From Selenomonadaceae bacterium (GTDB lineage Bacteria; Bacillota; Negativicutes; Selenomonadales; Selenomonadaceae), in NCBI GenBank assembly GCA_022786545.1, contig JALFXV010000100.1, positions 37,353 through 101,352 of the forward strand: 64,000 bases of DNA, in the 5' to 3' direction. The notes under the pieces were generated by a model. That model was not told the origin of the DNA. It did no database searches and saw only the letters and a list, made by a program, of their open reading frames with translations. The position numbers were made by a program, and so were the translations under genes. Of this stretch, positions 9,040 through 17,391 are shown piece after piece. The stretch's first letter is position 1. Every line of letters starts with the position of its first letter.

Positions 9040-10030
9040 TAATTTTTCCAGGCTGGCAGATATAGTAAAAAATAAGTTTTCTCAGCAGAATATACTGGTG
9101 ATTGGCGATTTGATGGTGGATGAATATGTCACAGGCCAGGTGTCAAGGATTTCCCCGGAAGCCCCGGTGCCGGTTTTGCGGTACAGCAAGAAGTCTATGG
9201 AAGCCGGAGGCGCTTCCAATGTTGCTAATAATGTCCATGCTTTGGGGGCTGGTGTAGCAGTTTCCGGCCTGGCAGCGGATGATTTTGCCGGCAGGTGGCT
9301 TAGAAAGCACTTGTATGAGATGGGCATCGATGTGTCAGGCATTATTGCAGAGCAAAACAGGGATACCATTGTCAAGACAAGGTTTGCGACAAAAGGGCAG
9401 CAGCTGCTGCGCGTTGATAATGAACTTACAGAAGAAATAAATGGTAATTCACGTAATGCTATTCTTACATATTTAAAGGAGCATATCTCAGGATTTTCCG
9501 CGGTGATACTTTCAGATTATAAAAAAGGTGTACTTAATTCAGGGGAATTTGTGGCGGAAATTATCAGAATCTGCAATGAAAATAATGTCTTGATTTCTGT
9601 GGATTCCAAGAGCCGCAATATTGAGGCATTTAAAGGGGCGGATTTTGTCAAGCCAAATAATTTGGAATTGGCAGAAGCTGTAGGCTTTGCCATCAAGGAT
9701 GAGGAATCCTTGAACCGGGCCGGAGAGGAATATTTATTGAGGTCAGGTGCCAAGGCATTAGTGGTAACAAAAGGTGCCAAAGGTATTTCGTTGTTCAGGA
9801 GGCAGCAGGACAGGCTTGATTTCCCGGCTGCGGAGGTGCAGGTATACGATGTTACCGGTGCCGGTGATACTGTAATCAGTACGATTACGCTGGGATTGGC
9901 AAGTGGCTTGGATTTTTCAGATGCCATTTTTCTGGCAAATCTGGCTGCCGGAAAGGTTATCAGTTCAGTGGGGACAGCGGCAATCAGACAGGATGAGTTG
10001 ATAAAGTCTATCGTGCGCGAAAAGAGGTAA
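9032..10030 (+). CDS. hldA: D-glycero-beta-D-manno-heptose-7-phosphate kinase (single-domain)
   Basis: A 332-residue PfkB-family kinase that phosphorylates heptose-7-phosphate at C1. VIGDLMVDEYVTGQVSRISP is the RfaE domain I opening; MEAGGASNVANNVHALG binds sugar; VYDVTGAGDTVIS is the PfkB signature with the catalytic aspartate. Only the kinase domain is present; the adenylyltransferase domain of bifunctional HldE is missing, so a separate HldC/RfaE2 must be elsewhere. Start ATG 9032 is chosen because it overlaps the gmhA stop and follows GGGGAGAAGAAAG; the longer frame back to 8924 lies inside gmhA. Confidence 0.93.
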   Translation: MSNNFSRLADIVKNKFSQQNILVIGDLMVDEYVTGQVSRISPEAPVPVLRYSKKSMEAGGASNVANNVHALGAGVAVSGLAADDFAGRWLRKHLYEMGIDVSGIIAEQNRDTIVKTRFATKGQQLLRVDNELTEEINGNSRNAILTYLKEHISGFSAVILSDYKKGVLNSGEFVAEIIRICNENNVLISVDSKSRNIEAFKGADFVKPNNLELAEAVGFAIKDEESLNRAGEEYLLRSGAKALVVTKGAKGISLFRRQQDRLDFPAAEVQVYDVTGAGDTVISTITLGLASGLDFSDAIFLANLAAGKVISSVGTAAIRQDELIKSIVREKR

Positions 10031-10035
10031 TAGGG

Positions 10036-11001
10036 ATGGTTATTGTAACTGGCGGGGCTGGTTTTATAGGCAGCTGCGTGGTACGCATGCTGAATGAGAT
10101 GGGGATAAGTGATATTGTAATAGTTGACCATATTTCAGCAACTGATAAATGGAAAAATATGTGCAATAAATCTTATTTGGAATATATAAACAGGGATGAA
10201 TTTTTGGGCAGGCTGGATGAATTTTCAGGCAAGGTTTCTCATGTTATACACATGGGTGCATGCTCTGCTACTACTGAGCGAGATTTTGATTTTCTGTATA
10301 AGAATAATTTTGAATACAGCAAAAAACTGTGGCATTTTTGTGCGGAAAATGAGATAAGCTTCATTTATGCCAGCAGTGCAGCAACTTATGGTGACGGCAG
10401 TCATGGGTTTGATGATAAAGATGATATAAAGGCTTTGTTGCCATTGAATGGATATGGTTACTCCAAGCAGTTATTTGATTTGTGGGTGGAAAAACAGCAG
10501 TCTGCACCTAAGCAGCATGTCGGCTTTAAGTTTTTTAATGTTTATGGCCCTAATGAGTATTTTAAGGGGAGCATGGCAAGTGTAATTTTCCATACCTTCA
10601 ACAGCATAAGGAAGACTGGAAAGATGGGCTTGTTCAAATCCTATAAAGAGGGCGTTGCGGATGGACAGCAGCTGCGTGATTTTGTCTATGTAAAGGATAT
10701 TTGCAGTGTAATCAAATATATGCTGGAGCATCCTGAGATTAACGGTTTGTTTAATTTGGGAACTGGTGTGGCACGAAGCTTTTATGACCTGGCAACGGCT
10801 ACTTTTGCAGCGATGGGGCTGGAGCCAGAGATAGAATTTATTGATATGCCTGAGCATTTGAGGGGCAAGTATCAATATTTTACCCAGGCAAATATGGAAA
10901 AGCTTCGTAGTGTTGGATATGATGTTCCTTTTTATACGCTGGAAGCAGGTGCTGAGGATTATGTGCAAAATTATCTGCTGAAGGATTATGCTGTATATTG
11001 A
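10036..11001 (+). CDS. hldD: ADP-L-glycero-D-manno-heptose-6-epimerase
   Basis: A 321-residue NAD(P)-dependent short-chain sugar epimerase that makes the L,D-heptose donor for LPS core. The Rossmann motif VTGGAGFIGSCVV opens the protein; ASSAATYGDG and YGYSKQLFD give the catalytic S/T-Y-x3-K set; the HldD-typical GACSATTERDFDF and FKFFNVYGPNEY are present. It starts 5 bases after hldA. The gmhB phosphatase that should act between HldA and the adenylyltransferase is not in the window. Confidence 0.95.
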   Translation: MVIVTGGAGFIGSCVVRMLNEMGISDIVIVDHISATDKWKNMCNKSYLEYINRDEFLGRLDEFSGKVSHVIHMGACSATTERDFDFLYKNNFEYSKKLWHFCAENEISFIYASSAATYGDGSHGFDDKDDIKALLPLNGYGYSKQLFDLWVEKQQSAPKQHVGFKFFNVYGPNEYFKGSMASVIFHTFNSIRKTGKMGLFKSYKEGVADGQQLRDFVYVKDICSVIKYMLEHPEINGLFNLGTGVARSFYDLATATFAAMGLEPEIEFIDMPEHLRGKYQYFTQANMEKLRSVGYDVPFYTLEAGAEDYVQNYLLKDYAVY

Positions 11002-11038
11002 GGCATAATAATTTTTGATACATGGAGGTTTGTCTGCG

Positions 11039-11818
11039 TTGTTAATGGGGATGATGAATAATTTTTATAGGTATAAGTATTTATTATGGGTGCTTGTAGT
11101 GAGAGATATAAAGAAAAAATATCGGAGAAGTGTTCTAGGAATATTATGGAGCATGTTAAATCCTTTGCTAATGATGATTGTCACAGCAATGGTATTTTCA
11201 ACTTTATTTCGTTTCGATATTCCGAATTATATTCTTTATTTATTGATAGGGCAGGTATTTTTTTCTTTTTTCTCAGAATCTACTAATTTTGCAATGAATG
11301 CTATTTTGGATAATGCTTCGCTATTAAAAAAAGTATATGTTCCTAAATATTTATTTCCTGTATCAAGGGTATTATCCAGTTGCGTGAATTTACTGTTTAC
11401 TTTGCCACCAGTGTTGTTCATGATGTATTACACAGAACAATATCCTACGTTTGATGTAGTAAGTATTTTTATACCTCTGGTGGCATTGTTGATATTTTGT
11501 ACTGGAATAGGGTTGGCATTGTCGGCAGCTGCAGTTTATTTCAGAGACATTTTGCACCTATATGGAGTGATATTGACAGCACTCCAATATTCGATACCTA
11601 TTATTTACCCTGAAAAAATTATTCCGCTGCAGTACAAGTTTTTATTGTTGTATAATCCGCTGTATTATTATTTGTCAGCTTTTCGCCAAGTAGTTTATAT
11701 GTGTAAAGTGCCGGATATTCATACGATTGTTGCTTGTTATGTATTTGCTATTATATCCCTGTTTTTAGGTGTTGTGGTTTTTAAAAAAGCGCAAAATCAG
11801 TTTATTTTGTATATATGA
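11039..11818 (+). CDS. ABC-2 type polysaccharide export permease (Wzm-like)
   Basis: A membrane permease of about 259 residues with six predicted helices, of the ABC-2/Wzm family that exports undecaprenyl-linked O-antigen or similar glycans. The cytoplasmic VVRDIKKKYRRSVLGILWSM near the N-terminus is the characteristic amphipathic start, followed by LNPLLMMIVTAMVFS. TTG 11039 is preferred because GGAGG sits about 10 bases upstream; ATG 11045, 11051 or 11054 are alternatives. Its stop overlaps the ATPase frame (ATGA). AT-rich relative to hldD, as are all following genes to 15.1 kb. Confidence 0.88.
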   Translation: MLMGMMNNFYRYKYLLWVLVVRDIKKKYRRSVLGILWSMLNPLLMMIVTAMVFSTLFRFDIPNYILYLLIGQVFFSFFSESTNFAMNAILDNASLLKKVYVPKYLFPVSRVLSSCVNLLFTLPPVLFMMYYTEQYPTFDVVSIFIPLVALLIFCTGIGLALSAAAVYFRDILHLYGVILTALQYSIPIIYPEKIIPLQYKFLLLYNPLYYYLSAFRQVVYMCKVPDIHTIVACYVFAIISLFLGVVVFKKAQNQFILYI

Positions 11819-11829
11819 GGTATGTAGCG

Positions 11830-12975
11830 ATGAACGAAAATGCAATAGAAGTTAGAAATGTCACGATGAAATTTAATCTGATGGAGGAAAAGGTAGATTC
11901 TATCAAGGAGTATGCTGTGAAGTTTCTTCAGAGAAAATTGTTATTTAATGAGTTTATCGCCTTGGATGATGTTTCATTTGATATAAAAAAAGGAGATGTC
12001 TTTGCGCTAATCGGATTTAATGGTGCGGGCAAGTCTACCATGCTGAAGATATTGGCAGGGGTATTAAAGCCAACTAGCGGACATGTATGTATTAACGGTA
12101 ACATCGCACCATTGATAGAGGTCGGTGCAGGTTTTGACCAGGATTTAACGGCAAGAGAGAATATTTTTTTGAATGGGGCAATACTGGGGTATAGCAAGGA
12201 CTTTTTAGAAGCACATTTTGAAAATATAATCAGATTTGCAGAGTTAGAAGAGTTTGTCAATGTACCTGTGAAGAATTTTTCAAGCGGTATGTATGCAAGA
12301 CTTGGCTTTGCGATTGCTACAGAAGTTCGACCTGATATTTTGATAGTGGACGAAGTTCTTTCTGTAGGTGATTTTAAGTTTCAACAAAAGTGTGAAAAGC
12401 GTATAAGGGAGATGATAAGCAAGGGGACGACTGTAGTAATAGTATCCCATACCATAGATTTAATAAAGAATATCTGTAATAGGGTGTTATGGCTTGACCA
12501 CGGCAAAGTAAAAGAGTATGGCAGTGCTGAAACTGTATGTGAAAAATATGAGCCTTCTAAAATGCGTGGGAAGACTACTAGAAATTTATTTTCTAATGGG
12601 AGAGATGTAACACAACGAGTTATTTTGCAAAAAAATAGCATTAGGCAGGTCGTTATCCATCCTATAACGTGGAAAAGAAGCTATTTAGATACGGATGAAC
12701 TTGTAATGAGTGTAAGGAGTTTGTCAGGAGAGAATTTATACACCACAAAGGTATTGTTAAATTGTTTTAGCGATAATAGAGAATATTCTGTAGATGTAAA
12801 CATGGATGGTCTGAATGAATATTCTGCTTATGATATTGTATTCAGCTTGTCAAGATATGGTGAATGGGAGGAAGAATTCCAGCTTCTTACGACACTTAAA
12901 TATGATAGTTCTATGGGACGGGCTATTGTGGATGGCAAAGAACAAGATTGGTCTATTTGCATGAAGCTGATATAG
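11830..12975 (+). CDS. ABC transporter ATPase for polysaccharide export (Wzt-like) with C-terminal extension
   Basis: A 381-residue ATPase partner of the preceding permease. The nucleotide-binding domain (about residues 5-235) shows Walker A GFNGAGKSTM, the signature FSSGMYARL, and Walker B PDILIVDEVLSVGD with the TagH/Wzt-type wording. Residues from about 255 to the end form an extra domain that in Wzt proteins reads the terminal sugar of the glycan; here it has no repeat or motif I can name. ATG 11830 is preferred over 11815 because GAGGT lies 8 bases upstream. Confidence 0.88.
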   Translation: MNENAIEVRNVTMKFNLMEEKVDSIKEYAVKFLQRKLLFNEFIALDDVSFDIKKGDVFALIGFNGAGKSTMLKILAGVLKPTSGHVCINGNIAPLIEVGAGFDQDLTARENIFLNGAILGYSKDFLEAHFENIIRFAELEEFVNVPVKNFSSGMYARLGFAIATEVRPDILIVDEVLSVGDFKFQQKCEKRIREMISKGTTVVIVSHTIDLIKNICNRVLWLDHGKVKEYGSAETVCEKYEPSKMRGKTTRNLFSNGRDVTQRVILQKNSIRQVVIHPITWKRSYLDTDELVMSVRSLSGENLYTTKVLLNCFSDNREYSVDVNMDGLNEYSAYDIVFSLSRYGEWEEEFQLLTTLKYDSSMGRAIVDGKEQDWSICMKLI

Positions 12976-12977
12976 AA

Positions 12978-13787
12978 ATGGTAATTTTTCCAGAAATACC
13001 TTTAGATAAGTTTAAATTGATTTCCATAAGGGATTATAAGCATCCATCAAATTTGGAGTATTTGCCTTGCCCATCGGTTTTTGCACTGCCGTCTCCAGAT
13101 AATGTTTCTTTTGACATAAAAAGAAAATTTGGGTTAATTGGGCACAAGGATTTACCAGTTAGTCTTGGCAATTTATCTATAGAGGCTATTAATAACAGTA
13201 GCAGTATAAATGAGATAGCAGAGTTTATTTTGTCCTCAGAAGCTGTAATTACTAATTCGTATCATTTTGCATTCTGGACTATGTTACTTAGGCGCAAGGC
13301 GATAGTGATAAATAAATTCAGTACGAAATTTGATTATTATAAATATCGACCGGAATTTGTTACTGTTAGTAAAAATGATGACGCAGCAACTATAAAAGAA
13401 GTTTTAGAAGCAGCCTATGGAAGGGCAAAAATATATGATACTGCTTATGATGAAGCTGTAAATTTGAACAATGGTTTTTGGGAAAAAGTAAAAGAGATTA
13501 TACTTGAAAAGGGCATAAAAGAAGGGAATGATTATCAGCATTTATATGAATTAAATAATTCAAGTTTGTGGAATACCCAGAATGAACTTAATAAAATTGG
13601 TCGTATTTGTATTATATTGGAGGAGTTGCAGAATAATATCAATAATTTACATGATGAGCTTTACGATGTGATAAATAATCTGCATGACGAATTATATGGA
13701 GTAAATGCACAATTAAGAGAAGAAATTTCAAGTGGTCGTTTTATAAAAAAAGCATTGGCCAAGAAGATTTTAGGCAAAGGTGATTAA
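12978..13787 (+). CDS. Polysaccharide pyruvyl transferase-like protein with C-terminal coiled coil
   Basis: A 269-residue protein of uncertain function. Residues about 60-115 (LGNLSIEAINNSSSINEIAE, then SSEAVITNSYHFAFWTMLL) resemble the C-terminal half of polysaccharide pyruvyl transferases, where a conserved S/N-x-H-F/G segment lines the active site. The N-terminal half of that fold seems absent or replaced. The last 60 residues form a coiled coil with a short internal duplication (NNLHDELYDV/NNLHDELYGV). The start is probably ATG 12978, 2 bases after the ATPase stop; a longer TTG start at 12948 would overlap the ATPase. Strongly AT-rich. Modification of the exported glycan is a guess from context. 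Confidence 0.6.
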   Translation: MVIFPEIPLDKFKLISIRDYKHPSNLEYLPCPSVFALPSPDNVSFDIKRKFGLIGHKDLPVSLGNLSIEAINNSSSINEIAEFILSSEAVITNSYHFAFWTMLLRRKAIVINKFSTKFDYYKYRPEFVTVSKNDDAATIKEVLEAAYGRAKIYDTAYDEAVNLNNGFWEKVKEIILEKGIKEGNDYQHLYELNNSSLWNTQNELNKIGRICIILEELQNNINNLHDELYDVINNLHDELYGVNAQLREEISSGRFIKKALAKKILGKGD

Positions 13788-13791
13788 TAAG

Positions 13792-15108
13792 ATGGAGTTT
13801 ATACAAAAATTAAGTATGTGGGATATCGTTTTTATCACATTAGCTATGGTTATAGCAGAAGCGGTTGTTCTAGTGATTTTAGCAAGGCATATAAAAAGTC
13901 CGTTGAAGAAGTTAATCAAAGCATATAGAGAGCAAGGCGCAGCCTTTGTTGTATCAAAATTGAGAGAAAAAGGTAATGTTTTTTTTATAAAACATGGATT
14001 TAAGCACGTGGAGACGGGAAAAAAGTATTCAAAAAAAGTTATTAACTTTAACTTTTTTTCAAGACGGCTTGATGTGTATGAAGAATATGAGAATAATTTT
14101 GTAACGATAGCATTTTATCCTACAGGTGGGATGGGAGATTATATTATTTCAGCAAAAATACTGGAAGAAATTCAGGAATGTTGTGATTGTCAAATTGATG
14201 TTTTTGTTGAGAAAAAGGTGTTTGGGGAGGCTGTTTATGGGGGAAGACAAAAAGTTAAAGTCGTTAGTGCAGAGGACTTCTATATTGAAGAAATAAAATA
14301 TGATTTAGCAGTGCTAGTAGAGCATTTTGTTCATGTTATTGGAAAAAAAGATGATAGATTGCTGCAATTTGCCCCTAACTTATACGATAAGGTGAAATAC
14401 ATCGAAAATAACTGGAATAAATTGTATGTGGATATCTCGAAGCAGTGCTGGCGCGAAAGAATACAGTTTGAGCGATGTAAAGTTTTAGGCTTGAACAGAT
14501 GGACTGAGCTTCGTATGGGGAAAGCGTTTAATGTAGAGAATATGCAAGTAACAATACCATTTAATTCCTTATATGAAAAAGACTTCATGGCGGCTGAATT
14601 CTACGGAACCAGATATGTAACCATTAATTATGGAGCAGATGCGATGAAAATTGGGCTCAAGCAGCTAAAGTTATGGCCAAAAGAGCATATAGAGGCATTT
14701 GTGAAATCATTTAAGCAAAGATTTGAAAATGTAAATGTTATACAATTAGGTGGTGCAGATGCGGAAAAGCTGGCTGGTGTGGATTTTTATATATTAGGTG
14801 AAAGTATAGAACTGACCAAGTATATATTGAGAGATTCATTGTGTCATGTTGATTGTGAGGGAGGATTGGTTCATTTAGCAACGCAGTTGGATACTAAATG
14901 TGTTGTTGTTTTTGGTCCTACCCCTGTTCATATGTATGGCTATCCTCAAAATGTAAATTTATATAGTTCTGTATGCAATAACTGCATGGGATTGCATGAG
15001 GATTGGGCGTATACATGCTATAGAGGTGATGAGGTTCCGTGTATGAGGAAAATAGACAGCGATACTGTGCTGAAAAGTGTGACACAGGTAATTGATGATA
15101 GCAAGTGA
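13792..15108 (+). CDS. Membrane-anchored family 9-like glycosyltransferase
   Basis: A 438-residue protein with one N-terminal membrane helix (DIVFITLAMVIAEAVVLVIL) and a GT9/heptosyltransferase-like body. FYPTGGMGDYIISAKILEEI matches the N-terminal acceptor motif (GxGD), and LRDSLCHVDCEGGLVHLATQ with VVVFGPTPVHMYGYPQN matches the donor-binding region. Cysteines in NNCMGLHEDWAYTC and VPCM near the C-terminus parallel those in the other GT9 gene of this cluster. ATG 13792 follows AAAGG at a slightly long spacing; GTG 13780 overlaps the previous stop. Last gene of the AT-rich block. Confidence 0.78.
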   Translation: MEFIQKLSMWDIVFITLAMVIAEAVVLVILARHIKSPLKKLIKAYREQGAAFVVSKLREKGNVFFIKHGFKHVETGKKYSKKVINFNFFSRRLDVYEEYENNFVTIAFYPTGGMGDYIISAKILEEIQECCDCQIDVFVEKKVFGEAVYGGRQKVKVVSAEDFYIEEIKYDLAVLVEHFVHVIGKKDDRLLQFAPNLYDKVKYIENNWNKLYVDISKQCWRERIQFERCKVLGLNRWTELRMGKAFNVENMQVTIPFNSLYEKDFMAAEFYGTRYVTINYGADAMKIGLKQLKLWPKEHIEAFVKSFKQRFENVNVIQLGGADAEKLAGVDFYILGESIELTKYILRDSLCHVDCEGGLVHLATQLDTKCVVVFGPTPVHMYGYPQNVNLYSSVCNNCMGLHEDWAYTCYRGDEVPCMRKIDSDTVLKSVTQVIDDSK

Positions 15109-15313
15109 ACGGATCTATCTTTATTAAAATACAAAATAATATATTTTTTTCTATATTATGTCACAATAATAGAAATAAGAATGCCTGTTATATTATCTTT
15201 GAGAAAATAAATATCACAGGTATGCAGAGTGAGAAATGTTGATTATTATGACCCAGCGATGGTATCTAATTGTTCTGTGGTGTGGTATTTGGAGGTCTTT
15301 AACGCTTCGGTAA

Positions 15314-15900
15314 TTATGATGGATTGGTGATGGAAGCTAGTTCACTATGTGAATAACATCCGGATGATTTCAGTGCTTGCAAGGTGACAATACCTTTGGT
15401 AAGTAACTCGCGTGCAGATTCGATTCGTCCATTGGTTCTGCTGATGGCTCTGCCAATTTCTGTACTGCGGGCCTTACCAGCTTCCAGCAGAGCATCCCGT
15501 TCTTCTTTTTCGTTCCATTCAAGGCCAAACATATTAATTACTTCGCTTTCGTTGTGCTGAAGATAGTCCGTCATGCCATTATTTAATGCAATATCTAATG
15601 GTGTTCTTGGCAGTCATCAATGGACAATTCCTGCTTTCTGAGCAGCTTGTAATGATTGGAAAAGATACTGTATTCCTTTAGTGGATTGCAGAGTATCTTT
15701 TAATCTTCATTCTTGCCGGTTGCCAGGTTGTAGACCTGGACACTCAGCTCCAGCTTGTCGGAGGGGGCTTGAAGGCATCGCTTAATTTAAGCACTTTGCG
15801 GTAAAAGCTGGTATAATTGCCATCGTAAAATACATAGACTTCTGGAGTGGGTAGCTGGATTGACTCTTTATTGTATATTTTTGCGAAGATATGGTCTATA
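15314..15900 (-). pseudogene. Decayed Rpn-type recombination-promoting nuclease/putative transposase
   Basis: Read on the minus strand, three frames together give a recognisable Rpn/PD-(D/E)XK transposase-like protein: from about 15900, DHIFAKIYNKESIQLPTPE then VYVFYDGNYTSFYRKVLKLS; after a frameshift near 15765, DKLELSVQVYNLATGKN and a stop; then NPLKEYSIFSNHYKLL; and after another shift the open frame at 15574 with MTDYLQHNESEVINMFGLEW and the helical C-terminus. The N-terminal catalytic part is missing. At least two frameshifts and a stop show it is dead. The DNA between 15109 and 15313 is AT-rich and holds nothing I can support. Confidence 0.8.
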
Positions 15901-15996
15901 TGACTTAAACGAAAAGTTAGGGAAAACTTTGCTTAAAATATAATTTACTAACAATTTTAGTTTTATTGGTTTATTGGTTTTGGCAGGTGAGTTGTT

Positions 15997-16431
15997 ATGA
16001 CGAAATTCAGGGATTTGCGAGTGCAACATGGTTATTCGCAGGAAGATTTCAAAAAGATGTATAATGAACGGTACAATAGAAATTACACTTCTGCGGCAAT
16101 TTCCATGATTGAGCGGGGAAAGCGGATGCCTGAGCTTGGTGCGTTGGTGGATTTTGCAGATTTTTATGATGTCAGCCTTGATTACCTGCTGGGCAGGACC
16201 ACAGCGCATGAAGAGAATCTTATTTCAGTCCAGCTCAAAAGTATAGTAGAAACTCTTGAAATACGTGAGGATGCGGAAACAGCTGATATTCCAGCTGCAG
16301 AAAATGAAGCTGAGTGCAGGGAGACTAAGGAAATGCTAAGATGCCTGCTGAAGCAGTCTGTGGTACTGGCGAAGCGCATGGAAAAAATGGAGCAAGAAAA
16401 TACTTGCGCAAACGCAAGAAATATGGTATAG
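15997..16431 (+). CDS. XRE-family transcriptional regulator
   Basis: A 144-residue DNA-binding protein. Residues 1-70 form a Cro/CI-type helix-turn-helix (FRDLRVQHGYSQEDFKKMY, then SAAISMIERGKRMPELGAL and YDVSLDYLLGR); the rest is acidic and then helical (RETKEMLRCLLKQSVVLAK), probably a dimerisation tail. ATG 15997 follows GGCAGGTGAG. Upstream lies a short direct repeat of TTTATTGG (about 15962-15978), a possible operator. The 3' end contains the rpsB promoter. Targets unknown. Confidence 0.85.
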   Translation: MTKFRDLRVQHGYSQEDFKKMYNERYNRNYTSAAISMIERGKRMPELGALVDFADFYDVSLDYLLGRTTAHEENLISVQLKSIVETLEIREDAETADIPAAENEAECRETKEMLRCLLKQSVVLAKRMEKMEQENTCANARNMV

Positions 16432-16432
16432 T
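16404..16432 (+). promoter_or_regulatory. rpsB operon promoter with an overlapping palindrome
   Basis: TTGCGC (16404-16409), a 17-base spacer and TATAGT (16427-16432) form a good promoter located inside the last codons of the regulator gene. The -35 box lies in a palindrome, CTTGCG-CAAA-CGCAAG (16403-16418), a possible operator. The predicted leader to rpsB is about 105 bases. Confidence 0.7.
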
Positions 16433-16543
16433 AGCAAGCGGTGTAATTAGCAAAACGCACGTCGGCTGATATTTGTACTGTGCCTATATGGTTTAACAAA
16501 GGATGAGGCTGGCGGAGGAAAGAAAAACAGGAGGTGCACCACT

Positions 16544-17260
16544 ATGGCAGTTGTTTCTATGAAACAGTTATTGGAGGCTGGTGTTCATTTCGGGCATCAG
16601 ACCAGGAGATGGAACCCGAAGATGGCAAAGTACATCTTCACCGAGCGCAATGGTATCTACATCATTGACCTGCAGAAGACCGTGAAGAAGGCTGAGGAGG
16701 CTTACAACTTCGTACGCAGCGTAGCAGAGGAAGGCAAGACCGTTCTGTTCGTTGGCACCAAGAAGCAGGCTCCGGAGGCTATCAAGGAAGAGGCTCTGAA
16801 GGCTGATATGTACTTCGTAAACGAGCGCTGGCTGGGCGGCATGCTCACCAACTTCCAGACCATTCAGAAGCGCGTAAACCGCCTGAAGGAGCTGGAGGCT
16901 ATGGAGGCTGACGGCACTTTCGAGGTTCTCACCAAGAAAGAGGTTCAGGGCCTGAAGCATGAGATGGAGAAGCTGGAGAAGTATCTCGGCGGCATCAAGG
17001 AAATGGACAAGCTTCCTGGTGCTCTGTTCATCGTTGACCCTCGCAAGGAGCGCATCGCTGTTGCAGAGGCTCACAAGCTGAACATTCCTATCGTTGCTAT
17101 CATCGATACTAACTGTGATCCGGATGAGATTGATTATCCAATCCCTGGCAACGATGATGCTATCCGCGCTGTACGCCTTTTGACCGGCAAGATTGCTGAT
17201 GCAATCATCGAGGGCCGTCAGGGCGAGGCTGCAGAGGCTCCTGCCGAGGATGCTGAATAA
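16544..17260 (+). CDS. rpsB: 30S ribosomal protein S2
   Basis: A 238-residue S2 protein of the small ribosomal subunit. The sequence [40 protein letters not shown] and [18 protein letters not shown] is unmistakable. ATG 16544 follows ACAGGAGGTGCACC. The C-terminus ends in an acidic/alanine-rich tail. Codon choice is GC-rich and regular, as for a highly expressed gene. First gene of rpsB-tsf-pyrH-frr. Confidence 0.98.
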   Translation: MAVVSMKQLLEAGVHFGHQTRRWNPKMAKYIFTERNGIYIIDLQKTVKKAEEAYNFVRSVAEEGKTVLFVGTKKQAPEAIKEEALKADMYFVNERWLGGMLTNFQTIQKRVNRLKELEAMEADGTFEVLTKKEVQGLKHEMEKLEKYLGGIKEMDKLPGALFIVDPRKERIAVAEAHKLNIPIVAIIDTNCDPDEIDYPIPGNDDAIRAVRLLTGKIADAIIEGRQGEAAEAPAEDAE

Positions 17261-17301
17261 TCGTATTTCTCAGCATAAATTCTCAACATAAGAATTAATT
17301 G

Positions 17302-17338
17302 GGGTAAAGGGAGAGTTTTTATCCCTTTGCCCTTTTTT
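17302..17338 (+). terminator. Intrinsic terminator/attenuator between rpsB and tsf
   Basis: GGGTAAAGGGA pairs with TCCCTTTGCCC (11 pairs, one G-U) around a 9-base loop and is followed by six T. Since tsf and pyrH follow on the same strand, it probably trims or attenuates read-through rather than ending the operon completely. Confidence 0.85.
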
Positions 17339-17391
17339 GTTAGAAAATTGAAAATATCGCAGATAAGCGATAATTGAGGAGGAAACATATA

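Noticed and set aside
15229-15330. 33-codon plus-strand frame from GTG 15229 to TGA 15328
   Set aside because: It looks slightly protein-like but has no good ribosome site and no recognisable match; too weak to call in a decayed region.
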